This document shows, piece after piece, positions 16,500-24,272 of a stretch of DNA of 41,807 nucleotides; the first letter of the stretch is position 1; every line of letters starts with the position of its first letter. Source of the DNA: Acidobacteriota bacterium (GTDB taxonomy: Bacteria; Acidobacteriota; Terriglobia; Bryobacterales; Bryobacteraceae). The position numbers and the translations under genes are program-made. The stretch is from contig SYLY01000365.1 of the NCBI GenBank assembly GCA_005808475.1, positions 1-41,807 of the forward strand, read 5' to 3'. The notes under the pieces are model-generated. The model was not told the DNA's origin, did no database searches, and worked only from the letters and a program-made list of their open reading frames with translations.

Positions 16500-16886
16500 A
16501 TGGTTATGCAACCTATTGGATATACAAGCCCGGCCACCGCCACGCTCGACGCGATCTTCGCCGCGCTGGCCGATCCCACGCGGCGCGCCATCATAGCCAG
16601 GCTCGCCCGGGGCGGCGCTTCCGTGGGGGAACTGGCCGCGCCCTTCTCCATGTCGCAGCCGGCGATTTCGAAGCACCTCAAGGTGCTCGAACGGGCGGGG
16701 TTGATCTGGCGCGACCGCGACGCGCAGCGCCGGCCCAGCAGGCTCCGCGCCAAGCCGCTAGCCGAGGCGAGCGCCTGGCTCGAGGAATACCGCCGCTTCT
16801 GGGAGGCATCGTTTCACCGGCTGGACGGCCTGCTCGAGGAGTTGAAAACCGAAGAAAAGCCCCGTCCCTCCCGCCGCAAACAATAA
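16500..16886 (+). CDS. ArsR-family winged-helix transcriptional regulator
   Basis: A 128-residue repressor-type protein. The core is LADPTRRAIIARLA, then the helix-turn-helix around residues 40-68 (SVGELAAPFSMSQPAISKHL), followed by the wing region. No metal-binding CXC pair is present, so it belongs to the SdpR-like branch usually found beside AHSA1 proteins rather than to the arsenic sensors. The start at 16500 is chosen over upstream codons because a consensus promoter ends 5 nt before it; a second ATG lies two codons later. The AHSA1 gene follows 9 bp downstream, which supports a self-regulated stress or detoxification operon. Confidence 0.92.
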   Translation: MVMQPIGYTSPATATLDAIFAALADPTRRAIIARLARGGASVGELAAPFSMSQPAISKHLKVLERAGLIWRDRDAQRRPSRLRAKPLAEASAWLEEYRRFWEASFHRLDGLLEELKTEEKPRPSRRKQ

Positions 16887-16895
16887 AGGAGCCCC

Positions 16896-17384
16896 ATGTT
16901 TTATCCGGAGAATTTCCATGTCACCGCGCCCGGCGATCTCGAAATCGTGATCTCGCGCGACTTCGACGCGCCGCGCCAACTGGTGTTCGACGCGTTCACC
17001 AAACCCGAACTGGTCCGGCGCTGGTTGCTCGGCCCCGACGGTTGGACGATGCCCGTCTGCGAGATCGACTTGAAGACCGGCGGCGCCTACCGTTACGTCT
17101 GGAGGCGCGAGGCCACCGGCGAGCAGATGGGAATGGGCGGAGTCTTCCGCGAAGTGGCCGCGCCGGAACGTCTGATCGCGACGGAGAAGTTCGACCAGTC
17201 CTGGTACCCCGGCGAAGCCGTGAACACCACCGGATTCGCCGAACGCGGCTCGATCACTGGCGTCACGATCGCGGTGCTGTACGAATCGAAGGAGGCGCGC
17301 GACACCGCGCGGCGGTCCGGCATGGAGCATGGCATGGCGGCGGGCTTCGACCGGCTGGAGGCTCTGCTCGCCGGGCGCCCATGA
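16896..17384 (+). CDS. SRPBCC (AHSA1/START-like) domain protein
   Basis: A 162-residue single-domain protein of the activator-of-Hsp90-like SRPBCC fold, which forms a deep hydrophobic ligand pocket. Typical segments are ISRDFDAPRQLVFDAFT, the WLLGPDGW turn, and the C-terminal helix GMAAGFDRLEALL. A strong AAGGAG Shine-Dalgarno precedes the ATG by 4 nt. The pairing with an upstream ArsR regulator is very common, and the repressor may control this gene. Its ligand is unknown. Its TGA overlaps the ATG of the AlkD-like gene by two bases. Confidence 0.92.
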   Translation: MFYPENFHVTAPGDLEIVISRDFDAPRQLVFDAFTKPELVRRWLLGPDGWTMPVCEIDLKTGGAYRYVWRREATGEQMGMGGVFREVAAPERLIATEKFDQSWYPGEAVNTTGFAERGSITGVTIAVLYESKEARDTARRSGMEHGMAAGFDRLEALLAGRP

Positions 17385-18046
17385 AGAAGGCGGAAGTGGA
17401 GCCGGCGCTGGCATGGCTGCGGAGCCGCGCCAGCAAGACGGTGCTCGACGGCATGGCACGCTACGCGATTCCGGCGGACCATGCGCTCGGCGTCCCGGTG
17501 CGGGACATCAAAGCCCTCGGCAAAGAGTTGGGCCGCGACCAGCAACTCGCCGAGGCCCTCTGGGACACCGGCATTTACGAGGCTCGATTCCTGGTGTCGT
17601 TCGTCGCCGATCCGGCGCGTCTGAGCCCGGAGAGAATGGACCTCTGGTGCGCGCAGTTCGACAACTGGGCGATCTGCGACACGATGTGCTTCCATCTGTT
17701 CGACCGGTCTCCGCATGCGTGGGACAAGGTCCGGCAGTGGAGCGGCCTCGAAGAGGAGTTCGTCAAACGTACCGCCTTCGCTCTCCTGTGGAGCCTCACG
17801 GTGCACGACAAAAAGTCCGGCGACGCGCCGTTCCTCGAAGGTCTCGCGCTGGTGGAGCGGGCGGCGAACGACGAACGGAACTTCGTCAAGAAGGCGGTGA
17901 ACATGGCTCTGCGCGCCGTGGGCAAACGAAACGCGCAACTCCGCGAGGCCGCCTCCGCCGCGGCCCGGCGGCTGGCGGATTCGCAAGACCCCACCGCACG
18001 CTGGAATGGCAAGAACGCGCTGCGGGAACTGAGCGCACGCCGCTGA
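17381..18046 (+). CDS. DNA alkylation repair protein (AlkD-like HEAT-repeat glycosylase)
   Basis: A 221-residue all-helical protein of the AlkC/AlkD family, which excises N3- and N7-alkylated purines without base flipping. Recognisable stretches are LGVPVRDIKALGKELG, DTGIYEARFLVSFVADP, FDNWAICDTMCFHLF and KRTAFALLWSLTVHDK. The start is ATG at 17381, overlapping the previous stop as ATGA, so translation is probably coupled. Being third in an ArsR-AHSA1 operon suggests a response to a reactive or alkylating compound; this is inference. Confidence 0.9.
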   Translation: MKKAEVEPALAWLRSRASKTVLDGMARYAIPADHALGVPVRDIKALGKELGRDQQLAEALWDTGIYEARFLVSFVADPARLSPERMDLWCAQFDNWAICDTMCFHLFDRSPHAWDKVRQWSGLEEEFVKRTAFALLWSLTVHDKKSGDAPFLEGLALVERAANDERNFVKKAVNMALRAVGKRNAQLREAASAAARRLADSQDPTARWNGKNALRELSARR

Positions 18047-18052
18047 TCTAAT

Positions 18053-18160
18053 CTAATCCGCTCGCTCCGGCGCATCGGGCAAACCGAGCATCGGCAGTGG
18101 ATCTCCATCGAAGTCCGTCGATTGCCGCATCGGTACCGGGGACTGGTCCTGACGATTCAC
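18053..18160 (-). CDS. Possible 35-residue acidic, proline-rich peptide
   Basis: A short minus-strand frame in the 191-bp gap between the convergent AlkD and Ca-ATPase genes. It starts at GTG 18158-18160 with a GAGG site 5 nt upstream and stops with TAG at 18053-18055. The peptide contains STDFDGDPLPMLGLPDAP. The frame is open back to just after the ATPase stop, so it could be part of a read-through leader rather than a separate gene. No homology is recognised. It is listed because composition and ribosome site look better than chance, but it may be spurious. Confidence 0.25.
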   Translation of the reverse strand: MNRQDQSPVPMRQSTDFDGDPLPMLGLPDAPERAD

Positions 18161-18237
18161 GTCCCCCTCGAAGGCTCGTCGAACTTCGGGCGGGGCCGCC
18201 GTCCTCGAGAGCTCCGCTGTCCGCGCCGCTCACGCCA

Positions 18238-20781
18238 CTACGCCGTGAGCCTCCGGCGGACCGCCTTGCATACCTCGAATGCAGCCAGACTCGTCAGCGC
18301 GATTCCAGCAGTCAGAGCCCACTCGGCGGCCGTCAGGTCCACCGTGCGAAACAAGCGCTGCAGAGGACCCACGTGCACGATCGCCACTTGAAACGCCGTC
18401 GTCGCCGCGGTGGCTGCCAGCAGGTAGCGGTTTCCCGTCAGCCCCAACCGGGTCAGCGGCAGCACCTCCGAGCGCATTCCGAACGCCACGGCAAGCTGCG
18501 ACAAGGTCAACGCGGAGAACACCAGTGTCTGCCACGAGGGGTCGTTCACGCGCCATTGGAACCAGCCCGCCGCCACGGTCACCATTCCGAGCGCGGCGCC
18601 CGTTGCGAGGATCATCCAGCCGAGCCCGCCGCCGAGGATTCCCATCGACGATGGACGGGGCGGACGATCCATGATGCCCGGCTCCGGCGGATCCGCGCCC
18701 AACGCCAGCGCGGGCAGACCGTCGGTGACCAGGTTCATCCAAAGGATCTGCAGGGGCAGTAACGGAAGCGGCATGCCCAGCAACGGTCCCAGCAGCATCA
18801 CGAACAACTCGCCCGTGTTGCAGGCCAACAGGAACAGCACGAACTTGCGCAGGTTGGTGTAGATCACCCTCCCTTCGCGGACCGCCTCCACGATGGTGGC
18901 GAAGCTGTTGTCGAGCAGCACCATGTCCGACGCCTGCCGGGCCACGTCGGTGCCGCCCACTCCCATGGCGACGCCGATGTCGGCGCGCTTCAACGCCGGC
19001 GCGTCGTTGACTCCGTCGCCCGTCATGGCGACCACGTGGCCGCGTGCGCGCAACGAATCCACGATCATCAGTTTTTGTTCCGGCGCCACTCGCGCGTGAA
19101 CCGATGCCTCGTCGGCGGCGCGGTCGAACTCGGCGGGGCTCAGCGAGGCGAGCTCCTTGCCGGTGGTGACGCGACCGGCTGGAATTCCGATCTCCGCGGC
19201 GATCGCCTGGGCCGTCACGGGATGGTCGCCGGTGATCATCACCGTACGGATTCCCGCCGGCACGCAGGCGGCGATGGCGCGAGCCGCGTCCGCGCGGGGC
19301 GGATCCACCATGCCGAGGAATCCGAGGAAGCGCGCGTCTCGTATCTCGCCGCCATCCCAGCGGCCTTCCGCGAACGCCAGGATGCGCTGGCCCCGCTTGG
19401 CCAAATCGTCGTGGACCGTGCGAAGAGCGGCCAGATCCGCCGGGGGGATGGAGCACAGCGCGTAGATCGCGTCGGAAGCGCCTTTGACGATCGCGGTCCC
19501 GTCCGCGTGCGCCGTGATCATGCGCTTGGTCTCGGACGAGAAGGGGACCTCACCGGTGCGGGGCGACGCTGCGCGGAGCGCCTCCACGTCGAGCCCCATC
19601 TTCTGCGCGGCGTCGGTCAGCGCGGTCTCGGTGGGATCGCCGTTCCAACCCTCGCTCGACTTCTGTGCGTCGTTGCAGAGCGCGCCGGCCGTCAGCAACC
19701 GGAGGATGGCTGGAGTGGCCGAGCCGGGGATGGCCAGCGTTTCGCCATCCGCCGCCGCCGCCACCACCGTCATGCGATTCTCGGTGAGCGTCCCCGTCTT
19801 GTCGGAGCAGATCACGTCCACCGATCCGAGCGTTTCCACGGCCGCCAGCCTGCGGATCAGCGCTTTCCGCGCGAGCATCCGCCGCGCCCCCAGCGCCAAG
19901 GCGATGGTCACCGCGACGGGAAGCCCTTCCGGCACCGCCGCCACGGCGACGCTGATCGCGGTGAGCATGAGGATGCGCCACGACTCTCCGCGCCATAGCC
20001 CTTCGAGCACCAACACGCCGACCAGGAGAAGAGCCACGAACACCAGCTTCCGTCCCAGTTCCTCGAGCCGCTTCTGCAGGGGTGTTTCGTCTTGCGCGGT
20101 TTGTCCTAGCAGATGCGCGATGCGCCCGACCTCCGTCTTCATTCCGGTGGCCGTGATCACCGCGACGCCGCGGCCGCGCGTGGCGACCGTACCCGCGAAG
20201 ACCGTATTGACACGGTCGGCGGCAACGGTCTCCTCGGGCAGCGTGGCTCCCGCGTCTTTCTCCACCGCGTCGGAATCGCCGGTCAGCGCGGACTCCTGCA
20301 TCGCGAGGCTGGCGGTCTCCAGCAGGCGGGCATCGGCGGGCGCGATCTGGCCCGCTTCGAGCAGGATCACGTCGCCGGGAACCAGCATGCGCGACTCGAT
20401 CTCGATCACGGCTCCGTCGCGGCGAACGCGGGCGGCGGGACTCGCCATGCGCCGGAGTTCGGCCACCGCCTGTTCGGCCTGATGCTCCTGCACGTAACCG
20501 AGGATCCCGTTGAGGAGCAGAATCGCGACGATCGCGATCATGTCCGCCGCGTCGCCCAGCGCGAACGACGCCACGGCCGCCACCGCCAGCAGCGCCGCCA
20601 TGGTCGACTGGAACTGGGCGGCGAAGATCCGCCAACGGCTCCGCGCCGCGCCTTCCAGCAACTCGTTCGGACCGTGTTCGGCGAGCCGCGCGGACGCTTG
20701 TCCGGAAGCGAGTCCTCCGGGACCGGATTCGAGCGCGCGAAGGGCTTCGGCGGCGGGGAGGGAGTGAAAAGACGTTGTCAT
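18238..20781 (-). CDS. P-type Ca2+-transporting ATPase (SERCA/PMR1-like, P2A)
   Basis: An 847-residue cation pump. The phosphorylation motif is DKTGTLT with D327; TGES is present as TGDS at 168-171; the hinge is TGDGVNDAP. Transmembrane residues that bind calcium in SERCA are conserved: PEGLP in M4 (E285), NTGE in M5, and NLVTDGLPA in M6 with its Asn, Thr and Asp. Calcium is therefore the best substrate guess; manganese is an alternative for this subgroup. The N-terminal actuator and about ten membrane segments are complete. It is transcribed divergently from two universal stress proteins, which may respond to the same stress. Confidence 0.93.
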   Translation of the reverse strand: MTTSFHSLPAAEALRALESGPGGLASGQASARLAEHGPNELLEGAARSRWRIFAAQFQSTMAALLAVAAVASFALGDAADMIAIVAILLLNGILGYVQEHQAEQAVAELRRMASPAARVRRDGAVIEIESRMLVPGDVILLEAGQIAPADARLLETASLAMQESALTGDSDAVEKDAGATLPEETVAADRVNTVFAGTVATRGRGVAVITATGMKTEVGRIAHLLGQTAQDETPLQKRLEELGRKLVFVALLLVGVLVLEGLWRGESWRILMLTAISVAVAAVPEGLPVAVTIALALGARRMLARKALIRRLAAVETLGSVDVICSDKTGTLTENRMTVVAAAADGETLAIPGSATPAILRLLTAGALCNDAQKSSEGWNGDPTETALTDAAQKMGLDVEALRAASPRTGEVPFSSETKRMITAHADGTAIVKGASDAIYALCSIPPADLAALRTVHDDLAKRGQRILAFAEGRWDGGEIRDARFLGFLGMVDPPRADAARAIAACVPAGIRTVMITGDHPVTAQAIAAEIGIPAGRVTTGKELASLSPAEFDRAADEASVHARVAPEQKLMIVDSLRARGHVVAMTGDGVNDAPALKRADIGVAMGVGGTDVARQASDMVLLDNSFATIVEAVREGRVIYTNLRKFVLFLLACNTGELFVMLLGPLLGMPLPLLPLQILWMNLVTDGLPALALGADPPEPGIMDRPPRPSSMGILGGGLGWMILATGAALGMVTVAAGWFQWRVNDPSWQTLVFSALTLSQLAVAFGMRSEVLPLTRLGLTGNRYLLAATAATTAFQVAIVHVGPLQRLFRTVDLTAAEWALTAGIALTSLAAFEVCKAVRRRLTA

Positions 20782-20840
20782 TTAGATACGCACTCCCATT
20801 CTGGCAGACAGTCCGGAACGATCGAGCCGGCGGCGCGCCA

Positions 20841-20849
20841 TGCTACAGT
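20841..20849 (+). promoter_or_regulatory. Extended -10 promoter of the universal stress protein operon
   Basis: TGCTACAGT (TGN plus TACAGT), ending 12 nt before an ATG at 20862 and 27 nt before the preferred ATG at 20877. It would give a leader of roughly 5 to 20 nt depending on which start is used. Confidence 0.45.
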
Positions 20850-20876
20850 GGGCTTGATCGAATGGGGCTCCCTGTT

Positions 20877-21653
20877 ATGGCATTGCGGCGCATTCTGTTG
20901 CCGGTGGATTTTTCGGAAGCCTCCGAACACGCGGCCCGCTACGGCGCGGCTCTGGCGGACCGTTGCGGCGCATCGTTGACGTTTTGCCATGTGCTGACGC
21001 CCGGCCACGACGAACCGTACCGCCTGACCGGCTTTCTTCCCGAAATCACGGCCGGGCGCGTCGAACTGCATGGAGATCCGGCGCACGAGATCCTGGCGCA
21101 GGCCGGATTACTGCAAGCCGGTCTCATCGCGATGGCCACGCACGGCCACGGTGCATTCCGCCGGTTCCTGCTCGGGTCGGTGGCGGCCAAGGTTCTGCAC
21201 GACGCGCCGTGCCCTGTGCTCACCACCACGCACGGCGAGGAGAAGCCGGCCTTCGACGGCATGGGCGCGATTCTCTGCGCGGTCGACCTGGGTCCGGCAA
21301 GCGAAGCCGTGATCCGTTTCGCCGGTGACCTGGCGAAGAGCCTCGGCGCCGAGGTATCCGTGATTCACGTGTTGCCGCCGGAGACTCTCGGGGGCGTCTC
21401 CTATTACGATCCGGAGAAGTGGATCGGCGTTTCGGCGTCGAAGCTGCGGCAGCTTTGCGCGGACGCGAACGTGGAAGCGCACATGATGGTGCGGACGGGC
21501 CACTTGGCTGCCGTGCTGAACGCCGCCGCCGCCGAACTGCGCGCGGGTCTGCTCGTGATCGGACGGCATCCGGACGGCGGAGTGGTGGGCCGGTTGCGCG
21601 ACCAAGCCTACACGGTGATCCGGGAGTCGAGCGTGCCGGTCGTCAGCGTCTAG
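20877..21653 (+). CDS. Universal stress protein, tandem UspA domains
   Basis: A 258-residue cytoplasmic protein with two UspA folds (about 1-125 and 130-258). The first carries the ATP-binding signature GHG-x9-GS (THGHGAFRRFLLGSVAAK); the second keeps the fold with a modified loop (GRHPDGGVVGRLRDQAY). The start MALRRILLPVDFS is typical of the family; an in-frame ATG at 20862 would add five residues and sits closer to the -10 box. A second UspA gene follows 9 bp later, and a calcium ATPase is divergent upstream. The usual role is survival under energy or oxidative stress. Confidence 0.9.
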   Translation: MALRRILLPVDFSEASEHAARYGAALADRCGASLTFCHVLTPGHDEPYRLTGFLPEITAGRVELHGDPAHEILAQAGLLQAGLIAMATHGHGAFRRFLLGSVAAKVLHDAPCPVLTTTHGEEKPAFDGMGAILCAVDLGPASEAVIRFAGDLAKSLGAEVSVIHVLPPETLGGVSYYDPEKWIGVSASKLRQLCADANVEAHMMVRTGHLAAVLNAAAAELRAGLLVIGRHPDGGVVGRLRDQAYTVIRESSVPVVSV

Positions 21654-21662
21654 GAGGATTCC

Positions 21663-22487
21663 ATGGAACGTTTCGACCATATTTTGTTTCCCGTGGATTT
21701 TTCGGACCGCTGCTTCGCGGCGGGTCCCGCGGTGGCGGCGATGGCGCGGAGGTTTCGTGCGCAGGTGACGCTGTTACACGTGTTGAACATGCCGCCCGGA
21801 GCGTATCAGGACTGGTATGCCTACCTGAACCTGGTCGACCGCCAGAGCATGCAGGCGGAGATCGAGCGCGGCTTGCATCGCTTTCTGGTGGAGCAGTTCA
21901 GCGGCGTCGACGCGCGGCGCGTTTTGGCCGACGGCGAACCCGCTGCGGCGATCGCCAAATTCGCCGCCGATCAGGCCGTCGACCTGGTGATGCTGCCGAC
22001 GCGAGGGCATGGACGCTTCCGCTCGGTGTTGCTCGGTTCGGTCACCGCCAAGGTCCTCCACGACTGCAACGTTCCTGTCTGGACCGAGGCGCATCTCGAG
22101 GAGGCGGCGCCGCCGCTCGAGTACCGATCCGTGGCGTGCGCCGTGGACCTCACTTCGAGGACGCCCGGTGTTCTGCGCTGGGGGCGGCGCATGGCGGAGG
22201 CGTTCGGCGCGCGGCTCACGGCGATCTACGCGGACGACGACGGAACGCAGGCATCGGCCACGCAAGCCGAGGAGTTGTTCGCCGGCTACGCGCGCGACGC
22301 GGGCGTCGAGATCGGCCTCGATGTGGCGCCTGGCTCCCCCTCGGACGCTCTGCTGGACGCGGTTTCCACTAGGGGCGCGGACCTGCTCGTGATGGGCCGG
22401 GGAGAGAGCCGGGAACGGCTCGGCCGCCTGCGCACTCACTCGATGCAGATCGTGGGGCACGCCGGCTGTCCCGTGCTGAGCGTGTAG
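21663..22487 (+). CDS. Universal stress protein, tandem UspA domains (second copy)
   Basis: A 274-residue paralogue of the upstream gene. Domain 1 has the nucleotide-binding loop TRGHGRFRSVLLGSVTAK; domain 2 has GRGESRERLGRLRTHS, which lacks the final GS. A strong AGGAGG site sits 5 nt before the ATG, as for several internal genes here. The two tandem proteins may form hetero-assemblies of four Usp domains each. Its TAG stop directly touches the stop codon of hslR on the other strand, leaving no intergenic base. Confidence 0.9.
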   Translation: MERFDHILFPVDFSDRCFAAGPAVAAMARRFRAQVTLLHVLNMPPGAYQDWYAYLNLVDRQSMQAEIERGLHRFLVEQFSGVDARRVLADGEPAAAIAKFAADQAVDLVMLPTRGHGRFRSVLLGSVTAKVLHDCNVPVWTEAHLEEAAPPLEYRSVACAVDLTSRTPGVLRWGRRMAEAFGARLTAIYADDDGTQASATQAEELFAGYARDAGVEIGLDVAPGSPSDALLDAVSTRGADLLVMGRGESRERLGRLRTHSMQIVGHAGCPVLSV

Positions 22488-22886
22488 CTACCGGCTGTCG
22501 GTCAACTGCCGCAGCCGGTCCAGGTCACGGCGGTCGCGTTTGGAAGGCCGGCCCGAGATCGCGGTGGCAGGCTCGCGATTCATACGGCGCAGTTCCGCCG
22601 CTTTGACGCGAGCGTCGCGGCCCGCCTCGGTCTCCGCATACAGCGCCTGAGCCGCGGCGGCGGGGCCGCGCATTTCGCTCAGCGCGAGCACACGGATCTC
22701 GAAATCGCCGCCGGGAGTGGAGACGCGCAGCATCGCGCCCGGCTGTACCGGACGCGCCGGCTTGGCGGGCTGTCCCGCCACGTGGACGCGGCCCAATTCG
22801 CACGCGCGCGCGGCGAGCGATCGAGTCTTGAAGAAGCGCGCGGCCCAGAGCCACGTGTCCAGCCGGACGGAATTCGGCGCATCCAT
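22488..22886 (-). CDS. hslR: S4-domain RNA-binding protein, Hsp15-like
   Basis: A 132-residue protein whose first 65 residues form an S4 RNA-binding domain (RLDTWLWAARFFKTRSLA, then GRVHVAG and PGAMLRV). The C-terminal part is basic and helical. E. coli Hsp15 has this layout and binds stalled 50S subunits carrying peptidyl-tRNA. The ATG directly follows the TAG of the M16 gene upstream, with a GGAG site 6 nt before it, so it is the last gene of the M16 operon. Confidence 0.88.
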   Translation of the reverse strand: MDAPNSVRLDTWLWAARFFKTRSLAARACELGRVHVAGQPAKPARPVQPGAMLRVSTPGGDFEIRVLALSEMRGPAAAAQALYAETEAGRDARVKAAELRRMNREPATAISGRPSKRDRRDLDRLRQLTDSR

Positions 22887-24272
22887 CTAAAACTCCGGTA
22901 AGGTCAAGCCTGGTTCGGCGATCTTGATTTCCTTGCGCCTTCCCGCGTACTTGGCTACCTGATCGCGGATCTTGGCCGCGTCTCCGGTGAGGCAGAACTG
23001 CAGGTTGTCGTCGCGGAAGTGGCGGCGGATGGCCGCGTTCGCTTCTTCGAGCGTCACCGCGTCGATGCGCGAGAACAGGTCGTCCACTTCTCCACGGTTC
23101 AAGCCGAACAGTTCCAGTTCGGCGATCGCCGCCGCTACCTGATCCGCGGTTTCGAGGCGCTGTGTGGGATAGCCGCCTTTGATGTACGCCTTCGACGATG
23201 CCAACTGCGCGGCGTCGAGCCCCTTGGATCGCAGCCGCTTCAAGATGCCGACCGCCAAGTCGATCGCTTTCACCGTGGTCTCCGTCTTGGTGAAGGTCCG
23301 GATCGTAATGGCTCCGGGCAGCCGCTCCTGCTGCAACTCGCTGCGCGCGCCGTAGGTGAGTCCGCTGTTCACGCGGAGCTCGTCGTTGAGCATCGAGGTG
23401 AAGCGCTCGCCGAAGACGGTGTTGACGATCCACAACGGCACGCGATCCGGATGGGTTCGATGAATGCCGGGCTGCGCGATGGTGAAGTAGGTTTGCGTGG
23501 CGCCGGGCTTGTCGATCAGCAGCAGCCGCGCCGCATCACGCGGGGGAAGGGAGGCGGCCACCCAGGAATGAGCTTGGCCGGCGGGCATCGCCGCGAATCT
23601 CCGCTCGATCTCCGATTCGAATCCAGCCGGAGTGGCGCCCGCGGCGACGAGGATGAGGTTGCGGGCGGCGAACATTCGGCGGTGGTGCGCCACGATATCC
23701 TCGCGGCCGATGCGGGCGAGCGTCAACTCGTCGCCATTGGCCGGACGTCCGTAGGGATGGCGAGGCCCGAAAAAGAAGGGCGCGAAGTAGGCGGCGTTGG
23801 CTTGGCTGGGATTGTCCTTGAGGCTCTTGGCGGCGTCGATCTGCTCGGCGAGGGCCTTCTTGACCTCGTCCGGGTCGAACCGCGGGCGGAGGATCGCATC
23901 GGCGAACAGATCGAGCGCGGGGCCGGCGTCCCGAGCGAGGCACTCCATTCGCACGACGGCCGACTGCTCGTCCATCGCGGTGCGAAGCGTCGCCCCCATG
24001 GAGTCCAGCTTGTCGGCGAACGCGTCGCCGGAGAGCGTCCCCGCGCCGCGTTCGAGCAGGCCCGCCATCGCCGCGCCGAGCCCCGCCCTGTCCGCCGGAT
24101 CGCCCTCTTGTCCTCCGCGAAACACCGCGAGGAACGAGACGAGCGGGACGTCGTTTTTTGGTAGCACGGCGATGGTGGCGCCGTTCGGCAGGACCTGCTT
24201 CGAGTAGGGTGGCAGCTTCACTTGCGCGGCGGCGGCCGCCGCGAGAAGCAACGCCAGAGCCGGGCGCGTCAC
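22887..24272 (-). CDS. M16-family peptidase subunit lacking the zinc motif
   Basis: Exported 461-residue M16 fold, signal peptide residues 1-16. Where HXXEH should be, the sequence reads GLGAAMAGLLERG, so it cannot bind zinc. It does keep the C-terminal Arg/Tyr signature (RVNSGLTYGARS) that M16B partners use to contact substrate. Together with the active subunit encoded just upstream, it should form a heterodimeric peptidase. The start is GTG at 24270-24272, overlapping the upstream TGA as GTGA, with an AAGGAGG site 4 nt before it. Confidence 0.92.
   Translation of the reverse strand: MTRPALALLLAAAAAAQVKLPPYSKQVLPNGATIAVLPKNDVPLVSFLAVFRGGQEGDPADRAGLGAAMAGLLERGAGTLSGDAFADKLDSMGATLRTAMDEQSAVVRMECLARDAGPALDLFADAILRPRFDPDEVKKALAEQIDAAKSLKDNPSQANAAYFAPFFFGPRHPYGRPANGDELTLARIGREDIVAHHRRMFAARNLILVAAGATPAGFESEIERRFAAMPAGQAHSWVAASLPPRDAARLLLIDKPGATQTYFTIAQPGIHRTHPDRVPLWIVNTVFGERFTSMLNDELRVNSGLTYGARSELQQERLPGAITIRTFTKTETTVKAIDLAVGILKRLRSKGLDAAQLASSKAYIKGGYPTQRLETADQVAAAIAELELFGLNRGEVDDLFSRIDAVTLEEANAAIRRHFRDDNLQFCLTGDAAKIRDQVAKYAGRRKEIKIAEPGLTLPEF

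Noticed and set aside
15357..16676. N-terminal extension of the cytochrome/SUMF1 frame
   Set aside because: It overlaps the aldo/keto reductase in another frame; the signal peptide begins at the GTG at 15356.
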